DNA from: Pyronema omphalodes
Lineage: Eukaryota > Ascomycota > Pezizomycetes > Pezizales > Pyronemataceae
Assembly (NCBI GenBank): GCA_024516155.1
Contig: JAJJXM010000130.1
Span: 1 to 48,583, forward strand
Reading direction: 5' to 3'
Length of the DNA stretch: 48,583 nt
Position 1 is the first letter of the stretch. Each line of letters begins with the position of its first letter. Shown here in pieces: positions 40,601 to 46,800 of the stretch. The position numbers and the translations under genes were made by a program. Below the pieces are notes generated by a model. The model saw only the letters and a list, made by a program, of their open reading frames with translations, was not told the DNA's origin and searched no databases.

Positions 40601-40714
40601 TTGGATGGAAAAGACAACCTGGATCGGGTACTTGAACAGTATCAACAAGGCGATTTGGGCATCGAGGATGTAGAACGTATGATTGAACGAATGGAGAAGG
40701 GAGCATCCTTATGA
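24434..40714 (+). CDS. PKS4: trans-AT polyketide synthase, DH-ACP-KS(ACP* insert)-DH*-KR-ACP-KS-DH-ACP-KS-DH-KR-ACP-KS0-ACP
   Basis: This 5426-residue protein starts at GTG 24434. Domains: DH (1-275), ACP (Ser345), KS (435-862; Cys606, His741, His781) with a serine-less ACP inserted in its flanking linker (921-995), half DH*, KR (Ser1686, Tyr1699), ACP (Ser1865), KS (1958-2370; Cys2115, His2250 in HSTGS, His2291), DH (2555-2853; His2586, Asp2766), ACP (Ser2935), KS (3038-3474; Cys3213, His3348, His3387), DH (3675-3970; His3706, Asp3876), KR (4016-4456; Ser4350, Tyr4363), ACP (Ser4518), KS0 (4625-5059; Cys4797, Ala4931 in place of His, His4971), ACP (Ser5306) and two C-terminal helical hairpins. 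No AT, MT, ER or TE was seen. The stop overlaps the PKS5 start (ATGA). Confidence 0.95.
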   Translation: MKQEFLLGHRHPIMRSHKAYGQELLPGLAYIDLIYQMFSANGYAVDELELRNVSIYQPLTIREGTELRLLICCEAVEEGRWSIRVEGSDHRDGRVSLVPDKYMTAEMHLIPKIHFAEKLDITQNVALAERQIPMDDIYSMCVEQELEHSGIMKAEGMLYITGDAVLMHLSLGPEALKTAGDTLFHPALIDASGVGCAPLFADYATDKKQLFLPLCYESFRAVKKIQTSCYAHVKRASVYRKNELMYASVDFYNSAGDKLAELKGFINKLVRGAQFINPNRSEDGNAGESSSTSRPSTATSKPRNSNHTVRGRGGALVYLSTLLADKLSQPEVETNVGYYEMGLDSSGMMEVVQTISEYTGETLPPTLLFEYTTIEQLAVHLDEQFPAVFAGETESDWGKENRLPHGEIHNASAPAYGYGSSPISAGLSAGNDEDMAIIGMAGRYPGAERLDQFWENLLEGKNGITEIPKERWDWTRFRGVRSASGRPISKWGGFIDRPEHFDPQFFRISPREAEILDPQERLFLETCWETIEDAGYTPETLTASRGMNKRNHVGVFVGVMHKDYALIGADVVNEGIPLSLNYAPIANRVSYFCNFHGPSLAVDTVCSSSLTAVHLAMESIKRGECEVALAGGVNLSLHPAKYISYGVADMHASDGFCHTFGKDGDGYVSGEGVGAVLLKPLQQAITDGDHIYAVIKGSSVNHVGKVSGITVPSPVAQSEMIVDCLQKSGVDPRTISYVEAHGTGTTLGDPIELQGLVKAFRQYTDDVQFCSIGSVKSNIGHAESAAGICGLQKAVLQLYHKRLVPSLHAEELNPHIHFELTPFYVQRKQEFWSLPDGASYPRRAGISSFGATGSNAHLILEEHSLSAFEKRGCGDAVVQDQPCIVPVSAKNKERLAAYVVKLRQYLLEAASREPEPTLPGLRHVEDIVNELLAQSLSVHPSVLDRETEWSEYSIDPVQLVNLRDVLNERFHVQLRELSPVSSIASVTEAIAREADETVLAVQDGAERNPVGDFSKRHLLTIGNVAYTLQVGREAMEERVVFLVQSLDELAVRLEEFAQGKEDIANCWQGTVKQNKETLSFLGSDIEELARKWVRERQYRKLAEVWAKGLNVDWHSLDHAGFRRIPLPTYPFAKESYWLPPAAGEAGSGGTDAVLHPWVQRNTSDLYALRYSSRFTGEETCVTEGGAGERSISEEALLDMVRIALREASGYGALEDEVVVAVTDAAWHEPLRMKNEDPHAGGEATEVHIELHPQEDGGVAYGIYSGSLSRPEAQLLHGEGVVYLEEQQNESVADEPVAEAATGETREDASSHREEEPYELLTYEETWQVEALGANAGPEEARTEQASRVLACCLNEPAHQRTVMERMQRLDEHARVVFLSQTAGDVPSKPGIYGVDEGDAESFRASLDRISREEGPVDALLYLWPLENAAYVKDSTPIVHLLQGAARARKRPSRLILAGEYQEELERCYAEAWIGVERSLGLIVPDMSVFAVLGKAEGGPERLGDWLERLDRELREGTTESVRYEEGRRYVNRIRALPQTEEPQEQGRVREGGTYLITGGCGGLGRLFARHLAEKGPVQLILTGRTELDDSKRKQLSELEAAGSRVMYVQADVSDRKGMKAGLERAKAVMGPITGLIHAAGVESLESVLEKSAEQYKQVLSPKMEGTLVLEDLLKEEPLEVVSYFSSTSAILGDFGSCDYAMGNRFLMSYGEYREAERRAGRVKGKTVTIQWPLWGEGGMGRGEAASVRLYLESSGQRLLETEEGLRAYDRAMGSEWPQQCILVGKRERVNGFLGKRKRAEQAVKGEMETEVPAMKKGKGRRAHMKGWGMEACLEEDLKEQIGKLLKMPVERLDRETNFADFGLDSIGLAQLARNLSGLFGISVTPIVFFTHSSIKQLVRYFFDEHHGTMEDFYRELEVDAAVPPSLPGLRRPVRTAPIRRPISVASEFVKPRPIEAPEPIAVVGMSGRFPGADTIEDLWENLLNQISGISEVPANRRGWKKRSGDPVSQWGAFMNNIDQFDPLFFELSPWEAQRMDPQQRVFLQEAWHALEDAGYMGERIRGTSCGVFAGVEESQYGALSGNDGYLNSNQNATLPARIAYKLDLKGPVMALTTACSSGLVALHQACQALRNGECEMAIAGGVSLLVSPLVYDGLGKYDMLSPDGRCRVFDQRANGMVPGEAATVVVLKPLSKAEADGDLIYGCIKASGINANGHSSGITAPNPHSQTQLIQDVYAKYGIEPADIDFVLAHSTGSPLGDPLEIEALTRAYPHMGESRSRYCVIGSIKPLLGHTFAASGIVNLICMLMSMKHGIIPGTAGYEQSNEYIHLEGTPFRIHSSNTSWETSNSKPKLGALGATGISGTNAHIVVEEYVPSPISGEKPTVDEAPVVIAWSAKTLERLRTYAKTLLSYSEKHPKLAMRDIAYALQTGRESMDWRAAFVAETKAHFHEVLRNLSAHEKSGTVYVNRLSLQEKETMGIDGGLREGESSLHRLMHSRDYRGIAKHWAEGDEPDWRLLYGQSAPVRISLPGYPFATESCWYEAEQEGACSTEYTAPMVHPLVHRNISDLAVQRYESTFSGEEFYFSDHVVRDKKVFPGAAYMEMARAALNEALPGGVSDTEMIRLKHIGWAHPISTNGKPVTVRIELIPRKNDGINFEICTGTDEGNPSCILHSQGNIEVITSYEPPKLEITKVMEACRDYELSGEQCYEIYRKLGINYGSGHRGLKSLHVGFDEQGKKQVLARLRLPRPQSEPKRGDGYVMHPGMLDSALQATLGFFLPEWAGDQEESQPALLSLPFSMDEVEVFGEYEEDMWAFIRSDDLNEEAQAFRKYDIDVCTSAGRYCTRIKGYSTRVMENPEQQADAMVLVEESKGTAERVNMAQAGNPMWAGSRDKESMGEAHRMKAVNFIKGILASVINLSANQIEADVSMDHYGIDSVMVIQLTKRLEESFGSLPKTLFFEYQNLSKLTDYFIKHHGDRLSMMIDLEDQWNSHKIATDRNGAFDMLKNPADSILKRSWRTAARADTVINKDEPGDNGPLDIAVIGLAGRYPGADTLYEFWKNLCDGVDSITEIPMERWDHTQYTGKNQNNSGRLPSKWGGFIRDVDCFDPLFFHISPREAEMMDPQERLFLECVYEAMEDAGYTRQNLGGSAAEEAGQRVGVFVGAMYQEYQLYGAQEQARGRFMAMPGNPSAIANRVSYFCNFNGPSLAVDTACSSSLTALHLACQSIRQGDCEVAFAGGVNVSIHPNKYIMLAQGNFTSSKGRCESFGEGGDGYVPGEGIGVALLKPLHKALEDGDHIYGVIKATSINHGGKTNGYTVPNPIAQAGVVSAALKSAQVEPWMISYVEAHGTGTSLGDPIEIAGLERAFGAGDDRRYCSIGSVKSNIGHCESAAGIAGLTKILLQMKHRKLVPSLHSASLNPNINFANSPFTVQQNLVEWEQPSLNRNGVEVTVPRIAGISSFGAGGSNAHVIIEEFDAPVHGFDAQPPTDHGKPALIVLSAKQEDSLRKQASRLLQYLRSDEGESIPLMHIAYTLQVGREQMEERLGMLVHSVEDLQLKLERFMAREGNIPDIYRGHSKRHKDVLNLFASDEDMQEALGNWILRGKYAKLLELWVNGMPMEWKLLYKGVSIQRVSLPTYPFERKRYWFPTDEAEAGASALPAQAQSEFIGDVRKSFLHPLLQKNVSDFKEQRYSTVLTGSEFYLKDHLVYREKMLPGAAYLEMAGEAMILASNARSHGSLVFSDVAWLRPLVVEKQAVEALIRIMPEKQSHAHFEVYSSHDLEQRDHVHALGNVSIREFGGHHRVDLEEVRGRCDMYDITQAECYEAYRSAGLDYGPSFQAVESIVVGQEIALAAVSLPDGLHSTAPDFRLHPVVLDAAFHASIGLFWDQVVKERSAGKAAISLPFAIDELECFGNILQARWIVLETSSVSDDISGADITDVRKINIQVCDERGDVLLQAKGFSSRVLDRDNRFQDAEKEKSGNDFMLEEKAETQEIPVGNISMVPRWKAHQPEIKIGISQSKTGRMVVVGGTDEQIQSVLAYHPQAEVVALLGEDAAEDIASKLGNQHEELEHLVWLVPKGLPISFTDAALNNGQSASIFQTLRIFKALSLLGLCQRELSWTVITTEAVSMDEEMVPDPVHAAIHGLVGTIAKEYPRWNIRLIDLGEHELPTWSLYEIPQDRQGRAWASRRGIWYRQELIPYLSSNNGRTLFREKGVYVVIGGAGSVGQAWSEYMIRKYDAQVIWIGRRPHNAEIEAKIQRMAAFGPAPVYMSADASKAADMLNVRRTLKTMFSVIHGVIHSAMDLSERSLPELDEETLRRSLASKMDTSVCLANTFEGEALDFVLFFSSIMSFTKAPKQADYAAGCMFMDAFAAKMASGWPCTVKLVNWGYWNTIQYAASSDYEQMGETYYKLSKIGLGLVELPQAVEVVERLLTSRDNQVAFMNTTKPFLIEGMNTQTIIREASSVATTREEGFSREEPGVEWCKDYLKNIIADALKVPVQRIDSAETLDVYGLDSVVMVQLVQELRTHFSDLGNTLFFEHPTIDDLSAYLLQEYPDTVSELFSHKRVAPAELDETNNAETIVPQPAESDRSGLRTSYSGRFIRSEEYRPIPKDASMDVGEEPIAVIAMSGRFPGAETVEELWERLKAGEDCISEIPSDRWPMEGFYNSDIREALSNGESYCKWGGFLKDVDQFDPSFFQLSQRDAELMDPQERLFMECVWELLENAGYSKEEFGRVHQRKVGVFVGAMYQPYHAVESDYRNESVISLSSSNSLANRISYFFNLQGPSMAVDTACSSSAMAVHLACESLRKGECSAAIAGGVNLSIHPKKYVGLSQFQLVGSHPGSRSFSAGDGYLPAEAAGSVLLKPLSQAVADGDEVLALIRSTSTNHNGHISGFTSPNPAAQEELISTHFRQSGIDPRTITYVEAAANGVPAGDAVELSALTKAFRQHTADEHFCAIGTVKSNIGHAEGASGISQLIKTVLQLKHGQLVPTIKSEPLNPDISLENTPFYIQRELTDWQAPVLIIDEEVQSFSRRAALSSFGAGGTNVHFILEEYEPSEAIQKDSGMESGRSELVVVSAKSRDELTKIVENILGYLEISPVVSLADLAYTLQVGREAMQSRLALVVRTREELMEGLRQFISISHGFSPQSVSLPMYYEDLNVRTHSLETVWPEMAAAMASSFVPNRVSSEWHHLAESWIQGKRISWYKLHEGIRRKRLKLPTYPFNKKRCWVAARPFNVLVQTAVKKEMADSVDCFNGNHSDGFATVGEIRSELAAILSTELGLPSGQIAPDKRLQEYGADSMTLLKIQRELNYLYQIECTLRELLEQTTLNDLTSFVAERVKTHPLTGCDDEASTTLEKYKRGELSLDDVNAWFDKNVVNELQDLDGKDNLDRVLEQYQQGDLGIEDVERMIERMEKGASL
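27194..27420 (+). other. Serine-less ACP-like domain inserted in a KS flanking linker (ACP*, PKS4)
   Basis: Residues about 921-995 of PKS4 have a carrier-protein pattern (DIVNELLAQSLSVHPSVLD, then EWSEYSIDPVQLVNL, then a last helix SIASVTEAIARE). Pro956 replaces the attachment Ser. It lies between VSAKNKERLAAYVVKLRQYL and VAYTLQVGREAMEERVVFLV, two segments that are nearly adjacent in the other KS linkers here (for example residues 3490-3540 of the same protein). So the domain is inserted into the KS-flanking subdomain rather than placed after a KR. Confidence 0.8.
27378..27404. repeat. Perfect 13-base inverted repeat inside the ACP* insert
   Basis: CAATCGCTTCGGT (27378-27390) and ACCGAAGCGATTG (27392-27404) are exact reverse complements separated by one T. 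It encodes part of the last helix of the inserted ACP* (SIASVTEAIA). No T-run follows on either strand, so it is not a terminator. Confidence 0.75.
27832..30033 (+). repeat. Repeat B, copy 2 (DH*-KR-ACP N-half)
   Basis: This is the PKS4 copy of the 2202-base segment at 16861-19062. It ends one codon after the ACP serine codon (30026-30028), within the DSIGLAQLA motif, which leaves a hybrid ACP. Sampled lines here are about 67% G+C, against about 48% in the KS just upstream (26041-26100). Confidence 0.92.
30305..33360 (+). other. Module 8: KS-DH-ACP without KR
   Basis: The KS has TTACSSG, a variant AHSTGS in place of AHGTGT (His kept), and LLGH. It is of the same sub-type as the repeat-A KSs (shared DQRANGxVPGE, HTFAASGxVNL, SGTNAH). 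The DH looks active: H-VVR-D-KKVF-P (Asp in place of Gly, a tolerated variant), YGSGH and MLDSALQ with Asp2766. No KR is present. The likely role is dehydration of the beta-hydroxy group made by module 7, either as a non-elongating bimodule partner or after an extension that leaves a ketone. Confidence 0.8.
33545..38110 (+). other. Module 9: KS-DH-KR-ACP
   Basis: The KS is complete (DTACSSS, AHGTGT, NIGH). The DH has H-LVY-R-EKML-P, with Arg in place of the motif Gly, YGPSF, and VVLDAAFH with Asp3876 and a His in the Gln/His position. The KR has GGAGSVG, Ser4350/Tyr4363, and LSE in the LDD-loop position. Its N-terminal structural half (36480-37080) is full length. The ACP has VYGLDSVVM and follows the KR directly, without the serine-less ACP seen in modules 1 and 12. 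The predicted output is a double bond. Confidence 0.85.
38306..40480 (+). other. Module 10: KS0-ACP, non-elongating
   Basis: The KS keeps the Cys (DTACSSS) and NIGH, but the HGTGT region reads EAAANGVPAGD, so His is Ala4931. The early motif is also unusual: AVIAMSGRF in place of AVIGMSGRF. It should accept and pass on the chain without extension. The following ACP has EYGADSMTLL (Ser5306). KS0-ACP pairs just before an NRPS module are familiar in trans-AT lines; here the next protein opens with a condensation domain. Confidence 0.85.
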
Positions 40715-40800
40715 TCCGTAAAGAAATTTTGCTAGCCTACAAGGAAGGAAAACTAACAACCGAAGAGGTTCGAGAGAAGCTTCTTCTCCATAATAGCCAC
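40500..40800 (+). other. Helical-hairpin docking pair between PKS4 and PKS5
   Basis: The PKS4 C-terminus has two copies of a short motif (LEKYKRGELSLDDVNAWF and LEQYQQGDLGIEDVERMIE), and PKS5 begins with a third version (LLAYKEGKLTTEEVREKLL). Each looks like two helices joined by a G-x-L turn. Together they resemble a helical-bundle docking interface between consecutive megasynthases; the pairing is an inference. Confidence 0.6.
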
Positions 40801-43800
40801 TCGGCGGACGAACCGTCATTGACCGAGGGCCAGAAAGGGTTGTGGATGCTGCACAAACTTGCACCCGATATGAGCGCATACCACATTCCGCTTCTGTTCC
40901 GCATGCGTCCTTACCCGCAAATGGACTGCTTCAAGGAGGCGTGCCTCTTCATGATGGACAAATTCCCGGTTCTAAGGAGCGTTATTACAGAGATTGACGG
41001 ATTGCCTTACCGCAAGACGCTCCCTTCTATGCTGTTGGATTTTACTCAAGAGGAAATCATGCATATGAACGAGCAAGAACGCGATTCACGGCTTCAGGAT
41101 AAATTGCATGAGCCTTTTCAGATGGAGCAAGGCCCTTTGATCCGATTCCATGTAATGAAAGAGTCGGAACGCAGTGCGCTTATCCTGATTGTGGTGCATC
41201 ATATTGTGTTTGACGGCGGCTCAATTCAATCGTTCCTTAACCAACTCATGCAAACTTACGGCTGTCTGGTGCAAGGACAAGACCCAGGTACGGACATGAT
41301 TCGGGAAACAGCTGGTTTTGCAGAATTCGTTGAATGGGAATCTTCTTATTTGAGAAGCGAGAGAAGCAGAAATGATCTTGCGTATTGGAAGCAACAGTGT
41401 GCAGGCATGCCGCCTGTAATGGATCTACGGACCGATTATCCCAGACCTGCGAAGCAAAGCTTCGCAGGGGCTGTATATTCCTTTAATCTATCTCCGGAGT
41501 TGTCCGGAAAAACCGATCTTCTGGCGAAAACACTTCAAGTCAATAAATCTGTAATATTGCTTGCAGTCTATAATATGCTCTTGTACAGGTACAGTGGCCA
41601 GCATGATATTACGGTAGGGATGCCTATTGCTAGGCGGGGTCAAGTCAAATTCGAAAATACTATCGGATATATGATGAATATGATTCCGGTGCGGAGCAGA
41701 AACCTGAATGACGTTCGTTTCCGCGAGTTGGCCAAGGAGCTTCAGTTGACGATCTTGGACGGCATTGATCATGGAGATTATCCGTTCCCCGCATTGGTGC
41801 GTGAGGTTCAGCCGTCGAGATTGCCGGGCTATGCCCCCGTAGTCCAGGTCGTATTCTCGTATCAAAACTTTGTGTCCTCAGCAGCCGCAAGCAGTTTAAG
41901 TGAAACATATAACAAGCACTTTGGAATGGAAATCATTGATCAAGTTCTGCAAGCCGGTGACCATGAACTCGAGCTGGAAACGTATGATGTCGGGGGGCAA
42001 CTACGCCTGCATTTTAAATACAGCCCGGAATTGTTCAATGAGGAGACGATCATCGGCATGTCACATCATCTTGAAATGTTGCTTCAAGGAGTAGCCAGGG
42101 ATGCAAACCTGCCATTGGATGAGTATTCGCTTCTAACTGAACAAGAGCAGGAGCTTCTTCATTACCGCTGGAACGATACGTACAAGGATTACCCGCTTGA
42201 TGTATGCTTTCACGAAAAATTCAAGGAGCAAGCGCAGCGGGCACCTGATTCAGTAGCGGTGACTTATAAAGATGCTTCGCTCACGTACAAGGAACTCGAC
42301 GAGAGAAGTACGGAGTTGGCCATATATCTTCAACATTTAGGGGTTAAGCCGAATGTTTTGGTCGGTGTATGTCTGGAGAGATCACTTGAGTTAATCGTTT
42401 CATTGATGGCTGTCATGAAAGCGGGAGGGGCATATGTGCCTTTAGACCCGGCGTTGCCGGCGGAACGCCTGGTGTACATGCTGGAGAACAGCAAGGCACA
42501 GATTGTCATATCACACAGTTCCTTGGCTCGATTGTGGAATAATCTAGGGGGAATTGAGGCCCGGAGGATCTTTTTGGATGAAGCGGAGAAAGAGATTCAG
42601 ACAGTAATGAAAATGAATAAGCTGGAACAACAGGTACAAACGCATCACTTGGCTTATGTCATTTATACTTCTGGAAGCACGGGCAATCCAAAAGGCGTAA
42701 TGATTTCCCACCGCGCACTGGTCAATTTTTTGGCCTCCATGGTGGATGAACCTGGTTTGCACAGTCATGACAAGCTTCTTGCCGTAACAACTTCGAGTTT
42801 TGATATTGCGGCCCTGGAATTATTTTTGCCGCTTCTGCAAGGGGCAGAATGCTGTATATGTGCGGCCGAAGACATACTCGATCCTGGACGGCTCATGCGA
42901 GAAATTAAGCGGCTCCGTCCTACTGTTATGCAAGGCACTCCAGCTTTGTGGATATCGTTACTCGAGGCTGGATGGACTAACGAGGAACAGGTCACCATTC
43001 TGTGCGGCGGGGAAGCGATGACAGAAACCTTGAAGCGGCGATTGCAGAGATTGAACTGCGCCGTCTACAATTTGTTTGGCCCTACGGAAACGACGGTTTG
43101 GTCAACGCTTCAGCGGATGGATGGGGATGAACCGGTTACCATCGGAAGGCCGATTGCCAATACGCAGATATTTATCGTGGACAGGTCGATGCAGCAGTCA
43201 CCGATCGGCGTAGCAGGAGAATTGTGCATTGCTGGTGAAGGATTAGCCCAAGGTTATTGGCAGCTTCCGGAGTTAACAGCGGAGAAATTCGTGAACAATC
43301 CATTCAGGCCGGGAACTTTGCTGTACAGGACCGGAGATGCGGCTCGCTGGCTTGCAAACGGACGAATTCAGCATCTTGGTCGAATGGATGACCAATTAAA
43401 AATACGCGGGTATCGAATAGAGACGGGAGAAATCGAGCATCATCTCCGTGCATGTCCAGGTGTCCGCGAGGCAGTCGTAGTCGCCAAAGAGCAGGATGAA
43501 CATAAACAGCTTGCGGCTTACATCGTTGTTTCGCAGGACAAGACAGCAGATACGGTGAATAACCAAGCATTGCGTACTTTTTTAGCGCAACGCTTGCCAA
43601 GTTACATGATCCCGTCATTTTACATTTTCATCGATGAAATTCCGCTGACCCCCAACGGGAAGACGAATCGAAAGTTATTGGAGGCCGAACCTTTACCTTT
43701 TCATCGGGTGGACGAGACCCTATCCCGGAAAGATTCTGTGGTTGATGCGATCCTTGAGATCTGGGGCAAATTACTTCCGTCAGGACAGCTGAGGGAAGAC

Positions 43801-46800
43801 ATCGGCTTTTTTGAAGCCGGGGGGGATTCGATCCTGGCGGTCACTGCCGTAGAACGCATGAAGAATGAGCTTGGAGTTGAAATGTCCGTAACCGATCTCT
43901 TCAAATATGGAAATGCGAAATCCCTCAGTCTGTTTTTGAGTGAGCGAAAATCGGCTTCGTCGCGTTCCGGCAACAATGAAGTTCCGGTAAGTTCCAACGA
44001 ATCCAAATGTTCTGATGTCGGAGATGATTATCCCGATTATTATGAGAGCAGTCTCGCTGTTATTGGCATTTCTTGCGTATTTCCGGGGGCTTCTGACCCA
44101 CACGAGTTTTGGAAGCTCCTCCGCGGTGGGATCAGCCCGATAAGATATTATACGGAAGAGGAACTGGACCGCTTTGACATATCGGAATCGATTAGGAACG
44201 ATCCGCGTTTTGTGCCATTGCGTTCTACTATAGAGAGGAAAGAAGAGTTTGATCCTGCATTCTTCCGCATGTCACCAAGAGATGCGGAAATGATGGATCC
44301 CCAACTCCGCCTTCTGTTGATGCATGCATGGAAGGCGGTGGAAGATGCCGGTTATGCTCCCGAGAGCATTCCGGGGACGGCTGTGTTCATGTCTGCCAGT
44401 AACAGTTTCTACCATGCTTCTGCATTTAAGGAAAATTCGAGTGTGATGAATAGCGCGGATGAATATGTGTCATGGCTCATGGCCCAGAGCGGAACGATTC
44501 CAACTATGATATCCCACAAGCTTGGCTTTACCGGGCCAAGCTTATTTGTGCATTCCAATTGTTCTTCTTCACTTGCCGGATTGCATTCTGCTTATCAATG
44601 CATCATGGCTGGCGAAGCTCAGGTGGCATTAGTTGGAGGAGCAACTGTGTTTGCGGAAAACAGAGCAGGATATGTGCACCAACCGGGATTGAATTTCTCC
44701 AGTGACGGGAGGATCAAAGCGTTTGATGATTCTGCAGATGGAATGGTAACGGGTGAAGGTGCGGCTGTCATCGTGGTAAAGAATGCTGCCCAAGCCGTTC
44801 GGGATGGAGATCGGGTATACGCCCTGGTGCGGGATGTTTCCTTGAATAATGATGGCGCCGATAAAGTGGGATTTTATGCACCCAGCGTGAAAGGACAAGC
44901 GGAGGTTATTCGAAATGCATTGGTTCGTACAGGAATTAAGCCCGATTCCATCGACTATGTTGAAGCGCACGGAACCGGAACCAAGCTGGGTGACCCTATT
45001 GAGTTTGCCGCGCTTTGCGAAGCTTACGGGCAGGGTGCGGGACAGAAGGGGCATTGTGGGTTAGGTTCTGTTAAAACGAATATCGGGCATTTGGATACGG
45101 CTGCTGGATTGGCAGGACTTATCAAGCTTGCCTTAAGCCTGCACCATCGTGAGTTACCGCCGACCCTGAACTTCAAAAACCCAAACAAGCACCTCCGATT
45201 GGAAGATTCACCGTTCCATATTACTGACAGGACGGAAGCATGGAGACGCACGGAAACGCCGCGAAGGGGAGCGCTGAGCTCGTTTGGCATTGGCGGTACG
45301 AATGCACATGCCATTTTGGAAGAATTCATGACTGATGTTGAAGAAGAGAACGTGTCGCATCGTGGCAATAACGGCGGTGAAGAACTTGTAATACTATCGG
45401 CCAAAAATGAAGAACGGCTTCAAGTATACGCATCAATGCTGCTGGGCTTCATAAAGGAGCGCCGGAGCGAAATCGGCCTTTCTGATTTGGCGTATACGCT
45501 GCAAGTCGGTCGGACCGCCATGGATAGCAGAATGGCAATCGTCGCTTCCGATATGGAGGCCTTGATTCAGAAACTGGAGAGTTTCATAGAGAATGGAGGG
45601 ATAACCCCGGGGTGCTACGTTGGGAAATTGGCCCAGAACGATGAAGTTGCACAGGGAATGATTCGAGAGACCGATGATCATGACGCTCTTAATACAGCGA
45701 TCTCCGGTGGTGACTTAGCGAAAGTGGCAGAGTTATGGGTAGGCGGAGTATCGGTGGATTGGCAAAAATCAAAATTGCATCAAACCTGGCCAGTGAAGCG
45801 AATCAGTCTTCCAACGTATCCGTTTGCCCTCCGAAAATATAGCCTCTCCGCCGGGCATCAGTTTGAAGGTGGGGAGGATCGCGTGGAGAATCGACTTGGT
45901 ATTCTTCACCCGCTGCTGCATCGTAACGAATCGACTTTGGGCGGAGTGAGATTCGTCTCCAGTTTCTCAGGAGAGGAGTTTCTTTTCTCAGAACACAAAG
46001 TGAAAGACGTGCCGGTGTTGCCAGGCGTAGCTTCGCTCGAACTGGCACGAGAAGCTGTGTGCAGGGCGGCCGATCTGGAGCCAGGCAGTTTTCTGAAGTT
46101 GCGGCAGGTAGCATGGATACGCCCGATTGTTGCAACAGGAGAAAAAGTGGATTTGCGCATCGCATTGCAGCCACAGATGGATGATGCTTCGACGATTTCC
46201 TACCGTATTTATGCTGTTCCCAAGACGAGCAGCGATCCGGAGCTCTTGTACGGTCAAGGATTTGCCGAATTGAAAGATGCAGGGGAAGGCATCCGGGAAA
46301 TGGATATGGCTAAGGTGCAGGCGCTCTGTCCGACCAAGGAGGTAGAGAATCGTAAATTTTATGAAGCGGTACGTTCGATGGGTGTTGATTATGGTCCCGG
46401 ATACCAGGGAATCAAGGCGATATACCGGGGAGAAGGTTGCATACTGGCCCATTTGGAGTTGCCTCCTTCGATCTGGTATACCCGCGATCAATATGTGCTG
46501 CATCCAAGTATGTTGGACTCGGCGATTCAGGCATCCATCGGGTTACACCAATCTATTCGTGCAGAGGCGGGTACGAAGGTCCAAATTACATTGCCCTTTG
46601 CCTTGGAGGAGTTGAATGTATATCGCTCGTGTACGGATTCCATGTGGGCATATATACGTTATGCCGAAGGCAGGACAGGCAATGCTATGCAAGGACCAGT
46701 CCAGAAGCTGGATATAGCCCTCATGGATGAGAACGGGAAGATATGCGTTGAAATGAAGGGTTTCACCTCAAGGGTACTGGACGAAACACGGGCATCTCCA

